Translations under genes and position numbers: made by a program
In this document: positions 10,164 through 20,744 of the stretch, one piece after another
Layout of the letters: each line of letters opens with the position of its first letter
How positions within the stretch are numbered: the first letter of the stretch is position 1
Source of the DNA: Asparagopsis taxiformis
Lineage: Eukaryota; Rhodophyta; Florideophyceae; Bonnemaisoniales; Bonnemaisoniaceae
Direction: 5' to 3'
DNA: 64,000 bases
Assembly (NCBI GenBank): GCA_030407315.1
Contig: JALQPE010000211.1
Location: 1-64,000, forward strand
Notes under the pieces: generated by a model
What the model saw: the letters and a program-made list of their open reading frames with translations, nothing else
The model's database searches: none
What the model was told of the DNA's origin: nothing

Positions 10164-12287
10164 GATACCTGCGCGCAGGAGCGCGCCAGTTTAAGAAGGG
10201 GAGAGTGTGGGACTCGTCCCGTATCGCGCTGCGAGCGGTCGCGGGAGGGACAATTCCAGGCGTCTGGAATGGGCGTCAGGAAGGGTCGCTTAAGCGGTAC
10301 GCTCGAGAGCGTGAGTGGGTGCTCGATAGGGAATCAGCCGCGAAGAGCCGCGTGGGGAATCAATGGCCGCAGTGACGTGGCAAGGCAATTGTCGCCCAAG
10401 GGCGAATGGGCGCGTGCCGCCTTGCATTGGCACCGGGCCACATTGCTTGCGCGGGACCCTTCGGCGAGCGCGCAACGTGTAGCGATATAGGCGCGATTAG
10501 TCACACACGTGTGCGAGCGGGAGGATTCTCCCGTTACAGTTACACACGTGTATGTTACGGCTAGCCGTTTCTATTAGTTTACACGTAGCAACGTAGCAGC
10601 TTACTCTGTAAGGCCCCTGGGCCGCATAAACACCCCACAAGGTCCATTGGACGCCGGACCGGGACCATTGGTCCTGGTCCGGTCCCGGCAGTCTCGTTGA
10701 CCATTTAAGGTCAACGGATTGACCACTAAGCTACAATAAAGGTAGATCGTCTCGGTTCCAAATCTTTCGACTGTGGTCGTTTAACTTACAACTAAACGGC
10801 GGCGGCAATTCCCTTACCGGATACCTGCTGCTCCGTTTCGATCTCCAATTGGGGATCGCTCGCACATTTCCCCAATTGCCCGCCGCGAGAATCCTCCGGC
10901 GGGAGTGCACGTGGGTTGCCCTAGGGCATTTCGTCTCCACGGTAGTGGAGAACCTTCCCGCTTCTTTTAACGCCGCTAGGCGACCGGGAGGGGCCTTCCG
11001 CCCACCGGGACAAGGCTGCCGACTGGGAGTGCTGTCGGTTGGCACCCCCAGCCGGTCAACCGAAGCCAACGCCCGCAGGCTTTTCAAACGGTCCCGACCG
11101 CTGCCGTCAGTGGTATCACAGTTGCGGAATACGTCGTGTGAAAACCACGCGTGGAGGCGACCACAATCCCCGCGGGGATCCATCGCGCTAAGTGCCTAGT
11201 TAACCCTTGAGTGGGTTGAGGACGGCCACGGCCGATAGATCCCTCCGGCAGGTTAGATCCAGCCCTCCCGGACCCCGCTCTACCACCCGCTACCGGGTTG
11301 GGAGACAGGTGTCCGGGCTCCGAGGGATCGATCCACCCGACACAGCCCTCGGGCTACTAGGATCGCACGAGGCGTCAACCTCGTGGAATCGGCGCTCTCA
11401 CTCGTGAGTTCGAAGCCTTATCCCTATCCTCTAATCCTCCTCGGAGGTATAATCCATCTACAAGGGCTAAGGTCCTACACTGTGGATGGTACTAGCTGAA
11501 ACTCCTTTTTGTCTGGTATCACAAGTGGATTTTGTGCATACGGCTTTGTTTGGGAGGAAGCAAATCGCACCTTGTGCTTCGATGTTCTTAAACGTCTGTT
11601 GCGCAGATAAGAGCTTCGCGAAGAAGCGGAGTGTCGGAATACTGCACTCAGTGCTACATCCAGTTTAGTGTAACGTCAGCGCCACTGTAATTCGCTTAGC
11701 CAGCCATCGGAGGACAGCCCCCCGATCGCATGTCTCATCTGCTACTTAACGACTAGAATTGAAGCACTATCGAGGGGATAGAGGTAGAGAGGATAGAACA
11801 ATTAAACGACTAGTCTGGACAGGCGTTCCGGAACTGGGTCGAGTGTTCTCCAACGCCCTCGCGTTACCTCCCCCATTCAATTTCATCAAGTGGTGCCGCA
11901 CTACATTCTAACCAATCAAACGTACCCTTGCTCGAATCGGCCATTTTCTGATCCTCGTGGTGGTTTGAACCCGCCATTGAAATTAGCCACGTCGCTGGGA
12001 AACACAGAGGTTGCGACAATAACAGGTTCATCACCTCTTTTTAGCTAAAAAATAAAAGTTTTGAGCACAATTTTGGGAGAAGCTAGAGTTTCGAAAAACA
12101 TGTTCCCTTTACGCACTTACGTCGAGCAGCATGAAGGAATGCAACCGAATGTGCATAGTTAAGCATTGGGTGAAGACCTGCGCAGATCCTTCAGGGAAAT
12201 CAAGAAAATTGTGCTTGTTCTGATCAAGTTTCAGTATTGCTGCTCGCACTTAATCTGTTTGTTTGCGAGAGAAGCAGGCTGCCCGCG
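10164..12287. other. Gene-free transposon end and boundary with the gene island
   Basis: No supported coding region. This is upstream of the minus-strand ORF pair, where an LTR or promoter would be expected. It contains several dyads: CACACGTGTG-type strings near 10,502 and 10,543, the palindromes at 10,641-10,715 and an AATAAA on the plus strand near 10,735. From about 11,700 the sequence becomes more A/T-rich and merges into the upstream region of the deoxyhypusine synthase gene. I could not find exact terminal repeats by eye. Confidence 0.35.
10641..10715. repeat. Clustered inverted repeats (GGACC/GGTCC palindromes and a GTTGACC hairpin)
   Basis: GGACCATTGGTCC at 10,662-10,674 is flanked by further GGACC and GGTCC copies (10,641, 10,656, 10,676, 10,681), so that 10,656-10,685 is nearly self-complementary. 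GTTGACC-ATTTAA-GGTCAAC follows at about 10,696-10,715 with a perfect 7-bp stem. These lie about 500 bp upstream of ORF1 on the minus strand. Confidence 0.6.
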
Positions 12288-13509
12288 ATGGAAAAACTCC
12301 CAGAAGTGGCAGCCTCAGCTGTCTTATCCAAATCGGAGTCGCTCCCTGATGAAACGCTGTTCGTAAAGGGATACGATTTTGAGGGGAAGAAAACAGACTA
12401 TGATGCACTGTTTGCATCGTACCTTGCGACAGGTTTTCAAGCAACTCATTTTGGAAAGGCGATTGCCATAGTGAACGATATGGTATGAGTTGACATACGC
12501 AGGCAACATCTTTTAACCCTATGTAGGCCAGACACTTACATTATCGTTCGTTTTCAACTGCGCTCCCCATTTTATGAACAGCTTGCCTGGAAGCCTAGCG
12601 AGGAGCAAATTGCCAACGGAATTTCGAAGGACACAAAGTGCACAATATTTTTGGGGTACACGTCTAACCTGGTTTCATCGGGGCTTCGAGAAGTAATTAA
12701 GTATCTCGTGAAGAACAAGATGGTATGTATTGCGAGTTTCACCTTTTTATTAATGTCTACTTCCTCTGTCTAATTATGTTGTACCAATCACATAGGTCGA
12801 TGTAGTGGTATCATCTGCAGGAGGTATCGAGGAGGATTTGATCAAGTGTCTCGGCCCTACGGGTGTAGGCGCATTCAATCTAGACGGCAAAAGTCTGCGG
12901 GAGCGCGGTATGAATCGAATCGGTAATCTTCTCGTGCCGAACGACAATTATTGCAAATTTGAGGATTGGGTTATCCCCGTTCTTGATGAAGCTTTAGATG
13001 ACCAAAAGGCGAATGGTACGATTTATAGTCCATCTACGCTGATTAAATTGCTTGGGGAGCGCATCGACAATGAAGACTCCATATGTTACTGGGCGGCGAA
13101 GAATGACATCCCAATGTTTTGCCCAGCCATCACTGATGGTTCGCTCGGCGACATGATCTTCTTCCATTCGTACAAATCACCAGGGCTTATCATTGACCTT
13201 GTGTCGGATATTCGGCGAGTGAATCAAGCAGCAATCAAGGCAGCATGCACGGGAATGCTGATTTTGGGTGGCGGTGTCATTAAGCACCATATAGCCAACG
13301 CAAATTTAATGCGCAACGGTGCCGAGTTTACGGTATACATCAATACTGGTCAAGAGTTTGACGGGTCGGACGCTGGTGCTTCGACAGATGAAGCAGTCTC
13401 CTGGGGAAAGATTAAGGGACATTCCAATATGATCAAAGTTTGTGCGGATGCAACATTAGTATTCCCACTTCTTGTCGCACAAACATTTGCCAAGCACGGT
13501 CGCAGATAA
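12288..13509 (+). CDS. DHPS: Deoxyhypusine synthase
   Basis: This enzyme transfers the aminobutyl group of spermidine to a lysine of the translation factor eIF5A, the first step of hypusine formation. Three exons can be placed: 12,288-12,482, 12,582-12,722 and 12,796-13,509, with introns of 99 and 73 nt (GTATGAG and GTATGTA donors, CAG and TAG acceptors), both in phase 0, giving 349 residues against about 370 in animals. Family landmarks in order are G-Y-D-F near the N-terminus, [40 protein letters not shown], and the catalytic lysine in G-G-G-V-I-K-H-H. An AATAAA lies at 13,518, and its 3' end faces that of the next gene about 100 bp away. The identification is firm. Confidence 0.96.
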
Positions 13510-13612
13510 AGCAGAAGAATAAAGTAGCATATAACAAGCAAGTGCGTTGCGTTTCTCTTTATCGGGGGACTAGATAAGAATGACAAACTTTTACTATACG
13601 ATTACGAGGTTG

Positions 13613-14470
13613 TTAAGCGGCGCCCGCCTGTGACAAGATCGAAGCTGCTACTGCAAGTGGCTCATCCACCTTGCGCATGCTGAACGTGACTGACTCAACT
13701 GGAGAGGTCGTGATATTAATTTCAGGTGCATCGTGCAGATGGTCGCCAAAATACTTGGACACGGCAGCCGAACCTGCAACGCTAGCGTCGCCCTCTGGCT
13801 GGGAAACGTTGAGTTGCCTTGCAAGTTCAGGATTGAGTTCAACATATTCATTGCCTACTTCCAGATATGCGGTATCATCCCAATCGCCCTGGGGGCCTTG
13901 CAAATTGATGAATGGTGCACGGTTGCGATACTTTGTCGGAAAGTATTTCTCATAGGCAGCCGTGGAAAGAATCTCTGGCTTAGGGCCGGCGTCCGTAGTC
14001 TCCGGAGCACTGTATTTGTACACAGGCCTCTTCCAAAATGCCACGCTATCGTTATCGGCAGCTACACCCGCAACAGAGGGGTTGATGCGGTCGTAGGACA
14101 CGGAAATCGATTCGTTGTAGACCAAAGAAATGACAGGGGCTGTATTTCGTATCGACGCTGGGAAATAGTGATCTGCGGGGGATACACCTGGCGGGCAGGG
14201 TGGAGTGTCGGCAGGCGGACTAGAAGCATTCGTCTTGGAACGCAGGGCGATTGAGAGCGCGACCGAACTAGTCACGGCGATTGCATCGGATACATTTGGA
14301 GGGATGGTCTCGTAGGAGACAGTGACCTTGGAGGTCTGATCGGACTTTGTATCCTTGATTTTGATGACGGGCGCCTGAGAATCGCCCATTGTGCAGCGGG
14401 GCGTGTTGGGCGAGGTTTGCACTGGAGCAAATTTGCTGCCCAGGAAAGTTGTGACGAAAGCTGGAGCCAT
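13613..14470 (-). CDS. Plastid-type protein with four internal repeats; possible phycobilisome-associated protein
   Basis: A 285-residue protein begins at an ATG at 14,470. The N-terminus (M-A-P-A-F-V-T-T-F-L-G, then a Pro/Thr-rich stretch up to R-C-T-M-G) looks like a red-lineage plastid transit peptide. The rest contains about four diverged repeats with the pattern Y-F-x(6,7)-A-P-x-I-x-(I/L)-x(8,12)-V-S-Y-x-x-I-x-P, for example Y-F-P-A-S-I-R-N-T-A-P-V-I-S-L and Y-F-P-T-K-Y-R-N-R-A-P-F-I-N-L. The only cysteines are at about residues 26 and 89. The repeats and targeting made me think of phycoerythrin gamma or phycobilisome linker proteins, but few cysteines remain for bilins and I cannot confirm this. 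It could be an unrelated plastid protein. Confidence 0.5.
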   Translation of the reverse strand: MAPAFVTTFLGSKFAPVQTSPNTPRCTMGDSQAPVIKIKDTKSDQTSKVTVSYETIPPNVSDAIAVTSSVALSIALRSKTNASSPPADTPPCPPGVSPADHYFPASIRNTAPVISLVYNESISVSYDRINPSVAGVAADNDSVAFWKRPVYKYSAPETTDAGPKPEILSTAAYEKYFPTKYRNRAPFINLQGPQGDWDDTAYLEVGNEYVELNPELARQLNVSQPEGDASVAGSAAVSKYFGDHLHDAPEINITTSPVESVTFSMRKVDEPLAVAASILSQAGAA

Positions 14471-15207
14471 TGTGAGAAGACTGTGCTGGCGTATTGCGGC
14501 TGGGACGACAGGCTACTAGCTAGGGATGTTTAGAGGGGGTGAGGGGGGTGATGCTGAAGCCAAGTTTGTCTACATGGGCGGGCAATGAATGGCACAAGAT
14601 ATTTGCGAGATTGTTTGAGGTCTACGTCTAGATTGAAGTATCGTTCCTATTACACGTTTAATTCAAAAATGTTTGTAAATTGGAAACCGAGATGCAGATA
14701 TGCAAACCCTATACCTGTAGGGTGCACAGGACTGAATCAATTTGTTTCGTGATATTGTAATTGAAAATTGACTATGGCATGTGACAAGATGTCAATTTTT
14801 TTGAAGTGACCTAAGTGCTGTAAACGTGTACATCGCAAGATGAATGGAAAGCATATTTTGTTGTCCACTAGTGATCGAGCAGTAAGCGGTGTGGCCAGCA
14901 CAATTTACTCCGAATGAAACAACAGTACCAGTATGTGTTGCATGACAGCAGAAGCAACCAATAGCCGAGTTGACATATCATTGCTGTCCTTCGCATTGCT
15001 ACAACAATTCGCTAAGATCAATCAACCACCGCGCCCATCACATCAATCCTCCGATTACAAATGCGTCACGCACCTCCTGAAGAAACAATCCTATTTCGAG
15101 AAACACGCCCCCGTCGTCACCTAACCTCTTAGACCAACAACCATCTCTTCCCACTTAGCCGCATCGCCGCCAAACTGCATGTTGTCCACCCTTCACCGCC
15201 GCACAAA
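14471..15207. other. Divergent intergenic region, 737 bp
   Basis: It separates the heads of the plastid-type repeat protein gene and the glycosyltransferase gene and probably holds both promoters. It is A/T-rich with no supported ORF. No TATA box was confidently assigned. Confidence 0.4.
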
Positions 15208-18200
15208 ATGACAGCCCGAAATGCCCGTCTCCCGCGTTCGACCCCACCATTACCCAAGCTTCGTCCACGCCCGCACCGTCCAAACGTATCCATCGCAACC
15301 TTCCTCCGCCTCCTCGTTCTCCTACCTTTCTTCACCCTCATTTTCCCCAACCTTCTCTTCCGCTCTCACCCGCCCGCACAGCCGCGCCTTCAAACCGTCT
15401 CAGACCTCTCCACCGACCAGTTTCCCGTGACGGTGATCGGCCCCAACCCGCAGCAATCACACGTGCAATGGTCCGACCTCCTCCCCCGTCCGACCCGTCA
15501 GACGACGACCGGATCTCGCGCACGCAAAGATAACCCACCCATGATTCGTGCCATGCTGCTACGATCTCCTGACGAGCCTTGCGATGCAAACTCGACCCTG
15601 CTTACATTGCGATCGCTCGTCAGACAATCCCTCCTCCCTCAGTTCGTCTCCGTTGTCCATGCATGCTCCTCGCCGTCCGAACATGCCGCCATTCGCCGTG
15701 AACTCCGCTCCCAGTTGGATGCTCTTTCGCAATTGTCCTCGTATAAGTTGGCTCCGACCTTGATGGATTATGCATGCCCTGACGGAACGTCTGCCGACTA
15801 CGAGCTATGTGCTTTGGATCACATGGTTACTGCCGCTGTTGCTGATCCCTATGCAGACGTGCTTCTACTGTCGGATCGTGTCGTGCTTGAACCGACAGCT
15901 GTCGAAAAGTCATTCATGTACATGTCGTCCCGTAACGTATCATCATTACGTCTTCAGCCATACAACGTTTCCTCATTACGTTCCGCAAAAGTAGACAACG
16001 AACCAATGAGGGCCCGTGCATGGCTCCCGAAAGTAGATCCCTATTCACATGAGTCCATTCTACCGCTACCAGTCTACTACCCTGCGGCATCCCTTGTCGA
16101 GGCCGCAGAATCATTCATGCCCGTCGTCAACGGAGATGTCATCACTGCTGTAAACCCTAACGATACATCCTTGCAGTCCGTTTCCGACCCCCACCTTCAC
16201 CTAGAGTCACATGTTGTGACTGCGTGGCGCCCATTTATCCGTCTTCTCGAGTATGGCCATCTATTACGTCAGCCGCTGTTCACCCGTATGCAAGACGACG
16301 ATACTGTGAGAACAGATCTGCTTTCACTGCAAAAGTTCGATCAGTACCGTAATTTTCTGCCCGCACATCTCTCATCTGAACTCGTCTTCTACAGAAGGTC
16401 GGCATGGAGCGAGGAAGAGGATATGTATCGTGAGCGTTTGAGTCAAACTACTCAAAATCCAAATGCCGGACTCGACCTATCTTTGCTCCCTTTTAGACCG
16501 GTTGAATCGCATGATGAGCCACGCATCATGATGATCATGCCGTGGATGCAAATGGGGGGCTCGGAGAAGTGCATGCTAGACATCGCCGAGCGTGTATTGT
16601 CCAAGGGATGGCGATTGAGCATTGTGCTAACTATGCCGTTCTGGCGCGAGGATGATGTTGGCGAGATCAATCTGCAGCACCAGTGGATGGAGAAGGCGTT
16701 GGCAATGACATCAGACGTATTCGATCTTGTGCAGCTTGCACCGAATGAGAAGGAAACAAAGTTGTTGAGGTACATGCTGCAAACGCGGAAGCCCGATTAT
16801 GTTGTGATTGCAAATTCCCGTTGGGCCTATTCTCACACTTCATTTATCAGAACGATTCTACCGGACACTGTCATGATGGATTACAACCACATGATTCATA
16901 TGAATTGGGATGGTGGCGGCTTGCCCAGATTCGGGGCAAATTATTCCGAGAACTTCGATATGCATCTGACAGCTTCAGAGGACGTCGCCTCTGCCATGCG
17001 AGGCTGGATTGATCCTCAGGTATTCTCTCGCAACCCTAAGAAAGTTAAGCCCTGCTACATTGGAACGGACCCTGCTAAACTGCTTATCGGTGAAGACAAG
17101 GCAATTACACGAACAAGAATGCGGACGAAATTGGGTATTTCCGAGTCATCCATTGTGGTTTTGTATGCCGGTAGGTTCGTGATGGACAAAGGAACAGATG
17201 TGATGGTGGAGCTTATGAAACGCGTTGTCAATCTGTCCGACCTTAACGAGAAACTTGTGTTTGTGTTTGTTGGGAGCGGGCCAGAGGAGCAAGCATTGCG
17301 AGATGTGCTTCCAGTTGCCAATGAGGTCAAGCAACTCATGATTATGCAGCCACCGGCGGTTGGGCTAGAGGCATTGCGCGAGTATTATGCAATGAGTGAC
17401 ATCTTCTTCCTCCCCTCTGTTAATGAGGGCATTGCGCTTGTTCTGTATGAGGCGATGGCTGCAGGCATGTTGGTAGTCGCCACAGAAGTCGGAGGTCAAA
17501 AGGAGTTGGTCACTCAGGAAACAGGCATTCTCGTCGAGGACACGCGTAGTCTCTCCGAAATCACGACCAGGTTTGTTTACGTTTTCAAGCAAATTTTGGC
17601 CAACCCTGCTCATTATGAGCGAATTCGTCTTCGCGGACGGGATTTGGTGCGAGAAAAGTTTACGACAGAAGCATTTTGTGACTGCGTTATGGAGAGCATG
17701 CAAACTGCCAAGGCAATCAGGGCAAAACATGGAAACACCATAGAAAGATCTCACCAAATTGGTCCGGAGATGCGGGATAATCTCGTTGGTGCAGTCCAGA
17801 CAGAACGCTTCCATGGAATATGGAATCGTCGTACCGCAGATCGTCCAATAGAAAATTCAGTCACTATTGGGATCAAGACGTACGTATGTGATATGACAAT
17901 CGTTGCGCAGGTGCAAAATCTTGTGAGGTCCATTCGTTTGAATTACCCGCGTGTAAGAATACTTCTTGCAAACGACGGTCCCACACATCTGGGTGTGAAC
18001 AAGTTTATCAAGGATGATCCACACACGGAAGAGTTTATTCTGCCTAGGAATTCTGGAATTTCTTATGGAAGGAATTTTATGGTCAATCGTACCACCACCA
18101 AATATTTTGTTCTGCTAGATGACGACCATGTGTTTGATGAGATGACCAACTTGACAACGCTAGTGAATGGTATTCGCGATGATAACTTTGACATTGTTGG

Positions 18201-18690
18201 CATGCGCGTCCGCAATTTGCCGGGGATTGACGAGCTGGAACGTATCGGGATTGTCATTCCACGCTACGTTGCTATCATCAGGAAACTGGAAAACAAGGAG
18301 CTCACGCTTTGTGTTTGGAACGAGAACAAAGGTCCAAGTATCTTTGGGATTACGCACCCCATTCCGGTGGACGTTCTGCACAACGCTTTCCTTGCTAAAA
18401 CGATGGTGTTGCGAGCACATCCATGGGACAATCGACTGAAAGTCAACGAGCACATGACATTTTTCTTAGACGCTCATGATGCTAATCTGAAGGTCGGTTA
18501 TTTACCAAGTGTTTTCGTTCATCATCATCCGCGCGATTACTCCAACTGCTACTACAACGTTCGGTTCCAAGAAGAAAAGTACCAGGACCTTCTTCGCTAC
18601 AAGGATCAATTTTACTGGGACATGAAGTGTCAAGCGGCATTCCCGGAACGGGTTCGACAGCATATTCTCACCTATGAGCTTGGGATTTGA
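15208..18690 (+). CDS. Two-domain glycosyltransferase (GT4-type plus B4GALNT/GT2-like), type II membrane protein
   Basis: An intronless 1,160-residue protein. A basic N-terminus and one hydrophobic segment (about residues 29-51) suggest a Golgi type II anchor. Residues about 425-800 form a GT-B, GT4-like transferase (W-M-Q-M-G-G-S-E-K, Y-A-G-R-F-V-M-D-K-G-T-D, then F-F-L-P-S-V-N-E-G and E-A-M-A-A-G-M). Residues about 860-1,140 form a second, GT-A domain like beta-1,4-N-acetylgalactosaminyltransferases: T-I-G-I-K-T-Y, a G-I-S-Y-G-R-N segment, then L-L-D-D-D-H-V-F (the metal-binding D-x-D) and later W-D-N-R-L-K-V-N-E-H. The first about 400 residues are unassigned. It probably builds a glycan or cell-wall polysaccharide; donor and acceptor sugars cannot be read from sequence. 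Confidence 0.88.
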   Translation: MTARNARLPRSTPPLPKLRPRPHRPNVSIATFLRLLVLLPFFTLIFPNLLFRSHPPAQPRLQTVSDLSTDQFPVTVIGPNPQQSHVQWSDLLPRPTRQTTTGSRARKDNPPMIRAMLLRSPDEPCDANSTLLTLRSLVRQSLLPQFVSVVHACSSPSEHAAIRRELRSQLDALSQLSSYKLAPTLMDYACPDGTSADYELCALDHMVTAAVADPYADVLLLSDRVVLEPTAVEKSFMYMSSRNVSSLRLQPYNVSSLRSAKVDNEPMRARAWLPKVDPYSHESILPLPVYYPAASLVEAAESFMPVVNGDVITAVNPNDTSLQSVSDPHLHLESHVVTAWRPFIRLLEYGHLLRQPLFTRMQDDDTVRTDLLSLQKFDQYRNFLPAHLSSELVFYRRSAWSEEEDMYRERLSQTTQNPNAGLDLSLLPFRPVESHDEPRIMMIMPWMQMGGSEKCMLDIAERVLSKGWRLSIVLTMPFWREDDVGEINLQHQWMEKALAMTSDVFDLVQLAPNEKETKLLRYMLQTRKPDYVVIANSRWAYSHTSFIRTILPDTVMMDYNHMIHMNWDGGGLPRFGANYSENFDMHLTASEDVASAMRGWIDPQVFSRNPKKVKPCYIGTDPAKLLIGEDKAITRTRMRTKLGISESSIVVLYAGRFVMDKGTDVMVELMKRVVNLSDLNEKLVFVFVGSGPEEQALRDVLPVANEVKQLMIMQPPAVGLEALREYYAMSDIFFLPSVNEGIALVLYEAMAAGMLVVATEVGGQKELVTQETGILVEDTRSLSEITTRFVYVFKQILANPAHYERIRLRGRDLVREKFTTEAFCDCVMESMQTAKAIRAKHGNTIERSHQIGPEMRDNLVGAVQTERFHGIWNRRTADRPIENSVTIGIKTYVCDMTIVAQVQNLVRSIRLNYPRVRILLANDGPTHLGVNKFIKDDPHTEEFILPRNSGISYGRNFMVNRTTTKYFVLLDDDHVFDEMTNLTTLVNGIRDDNFDIVGMRVRNLPGIDELERIGIVIPRYVAIIRKLENKELTLCVWNENKGPSIFGITHPIPVDVLHNAFLAKTMVLRAHPWDNRLKVNEHMTFFLDAHDANLKVGYLPSVFVHHHPRDYSNCYYNVRFQEEKYQDLLRYKDQFYWDMKCQAAFPERVRQHILTYELGI

Positions 18691-19579
18691 GGTTGGTAAT
18701 TACGTAATACAGTAGTGTGATTGCACGAATGCTGCTGAGCGCCTGATTTTTTTTGGTTGTAATGATGGAATCCAAGCCATGCACCTCCAAGTTTAAGACG
18801 TCGAATTGATTTTTAGTCATCTGCCAACGATGACTGACATTTGTCGGAATAGCGCTGTTCCACAAGAGCTTCGGCCACTTGGTGAATATTGTGTGCGAAG
18901 AGAGCCGCATTCGTGTGGACGAGTGAAAATATGGGTGTTGCATAGCCAATCATATTGTACATACAGCTATGCGATCACCTTGCATGGTTCAACTTGTTGG
19001 GTTGCATTGTACAAAAGAAGAGAGATGAAGGTTTGACACAAGTTGGCAAGGGCAGTAGAATCACTGTATATATATTATTGAGGTCGTTAAACAGTGGAGC
19101 GTAAACATCCACGTGGCCTCTCCAGTAGCAACACGCTGAACAAACACTGAGCGAGTGTTTACTTAATTAGCTATCATAGAATGAGCGGTTTCCAGTAAAA
19201 TCACTGCGTTGTCGTCATCATGACAAGAGGTGTATACTAAAATTTCGTTGCAGGGTAGCGCATAGAGCATATAAGAGAGAGCCACAATGGAACAGTAACT
19301 TGTGTGAAGGACAGATACCAAACGTGAGTAGAACACACCACACTTGCGCCGTCAGGGAAGCAACTACTTGTCCAAAGGGAGTGAAGCAAAATGAGTATAC
19401 CTCTTGAGAGCATGAGCAAGTAATAAACATGTCGTATGCGAATATGGTTATGTTTACACATGCACCGCTAGAAGTCGGTACAACGTGAGAAGCTACAGCT
19501 AGACCACACCTCTCCTATACAAAACGAATTTAAGCCTTAGTTGTGTGTGGTACGCGTGCAGCTGCTGAGAAGGTGCTAT
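18691..19579. other. Convergent intergenic region, 889 bp
   Basis: It lies between the 3' ends of the glycosyltransferase and the proline-rich protein genes. Only short spurious frames are present and I see no feature. Confidence 0.4.
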
Positions 19580-20401
19580 CTAAGCGGGTTTCTGCTCATC
19601 AGTAGCTTGCTTACTCAAAGCAATATTATCAACGGGCGGGTCTGGCTTTGGGGACGAAGTATCCAAACCATTGGGCAGTGTAGGCGAAGCGGCGGAGGAA
19701 GCGGTAGGATGAATAACAGGCGGATGCTGTGTCTGCGCCTGTGGTTGTGTCTGCACCTGTACCTGCACGGTATCATTAGCGGGCCGTGACTCCTGCACTC
19801 CGTTGAGCGGATGGGAGGGATCAGTGTGGGAAGATTTAGGGTGTGGACTGCCAAAGTTTTGCAACTCTAGGGTGAGGAACAAGGCCTGGGGATCGTTGGT
19901 GGTGGGGGAGAGGAGGAATTTACCCGAGGAAATCTCAATGGGTGTTCCGACGGGCATTCCCTTGACAGTTGAGGCGGGGATAACGGCGCGCAAGGTGCGA
20001 GGGGCGGAGCCGGTCTTGGTGACGAGAGCCTCGATGTTATTACGGGCCTGTGCGAGGTCGAGTTCGAGCTGTCGTGCGCGGAGCACTTCGAGGGCCAATG
20101 CGACCTTGTCGGAGGTGGTGAGGGCGGCGGACTTGTTCTCGAGGGCGTTGTGCACGGCGCGCTGGAGGTCTGAATACGGGGAGGCGGCGGGGGGGTCTGG
20201 TTGGTGCGGATTGGGGGCGGGTCGAAGGGCGGAGGATGCGGCGGCGATGACGTTGTCTGGCGGCTCGGGCGCGTTGGTAGAGGAGGCGTTGGGGTGGGTG
20301 GGGTCGGCGCGGGAGCGTTTGGCGGGGGGGTCCGGCGGCGGGGGCGGGACGGTTGGCGGCTCGTCGCGCTTCTCGCCGGAGAGCATCATGGAGAGATCCA
20401 T
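19580..20401 (-). CDS. Hypothetical Pro/Ser/Gln-rich protein
   Basis: A 273-residue protein from an ATG at 20,401. The N-terminus is acidic then Pro-rich with a basic patch (A-K-R-S-R-A) that could be a nuclear signal. Residues about 75-190 look ordered, with an alpha-helical stretch (D-K-V-A-L-A-L-E-V-L-R-A-R-Q-L-E-L) followed by a beta-rich segment (V-I-P-A-S-T-V-K-G-M-P-V-G-T-P-I). The C-terminal third is low-complexity (V-Q-V-Q-V-Q-T-Q-P-Q). No family was recognised. Its frame is open with no internal stop and codon use resembles its neighbours, so it is likely a real gene. Confidence 0.6.
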   Translation of the reverse strand: MDLSMMLSGEKRDEPPTVPPPPPDPPAKRSRADPTHPNASSTNAPEPPDNVIAAASSALRPAPNPHQPDPPAASPYSDLQRAVHNALENKSAALTTSDKVALALEVLRARQLELDLAQARNNIEALVTKTGSAPRTLRAVIPASTVKGMPVGTPIEISSGKFLLSPTTNDPQALFLTLELQNFGSPHPKSSHTDPSHPLNGVQESRPANDTVQVQVQTQPQAQTQHPPVIHPTASSAASPTLPNGLDTSSPKPDPPVDNIALSKQATDEQKPA

Positions 20402-20744
20402 GGATGGGGACGGACGGTTGCGGAATTGAGTGTCGAGACAGGAGTGAGGAGAGTTGGTTCACATTGGGGGCGGTGGGCTGTGCTAAGCTGCGGGGGAGCA
20501 ATGCGATGGGTTTGAAATCAGTGTGCAGAGGGCAACTCAGCTGAGAGGGATGCGCCGTGATAGCGATTGGTTTTATTGGCTGATGAGTTGAATCTATTAT
20601 TAAAAGTTTTGGTTGGGTGCGTTGCAGCGGCAGTTGTAAGACGACTGATGTGCCTGCGTCGAGTTGGATGGCACGCATTGAATCGGCTTTACGAGTAATC
20701 AACGCGCAAAGCTTGCAATGTTTGGAAACATAACTGCGTTGAAA

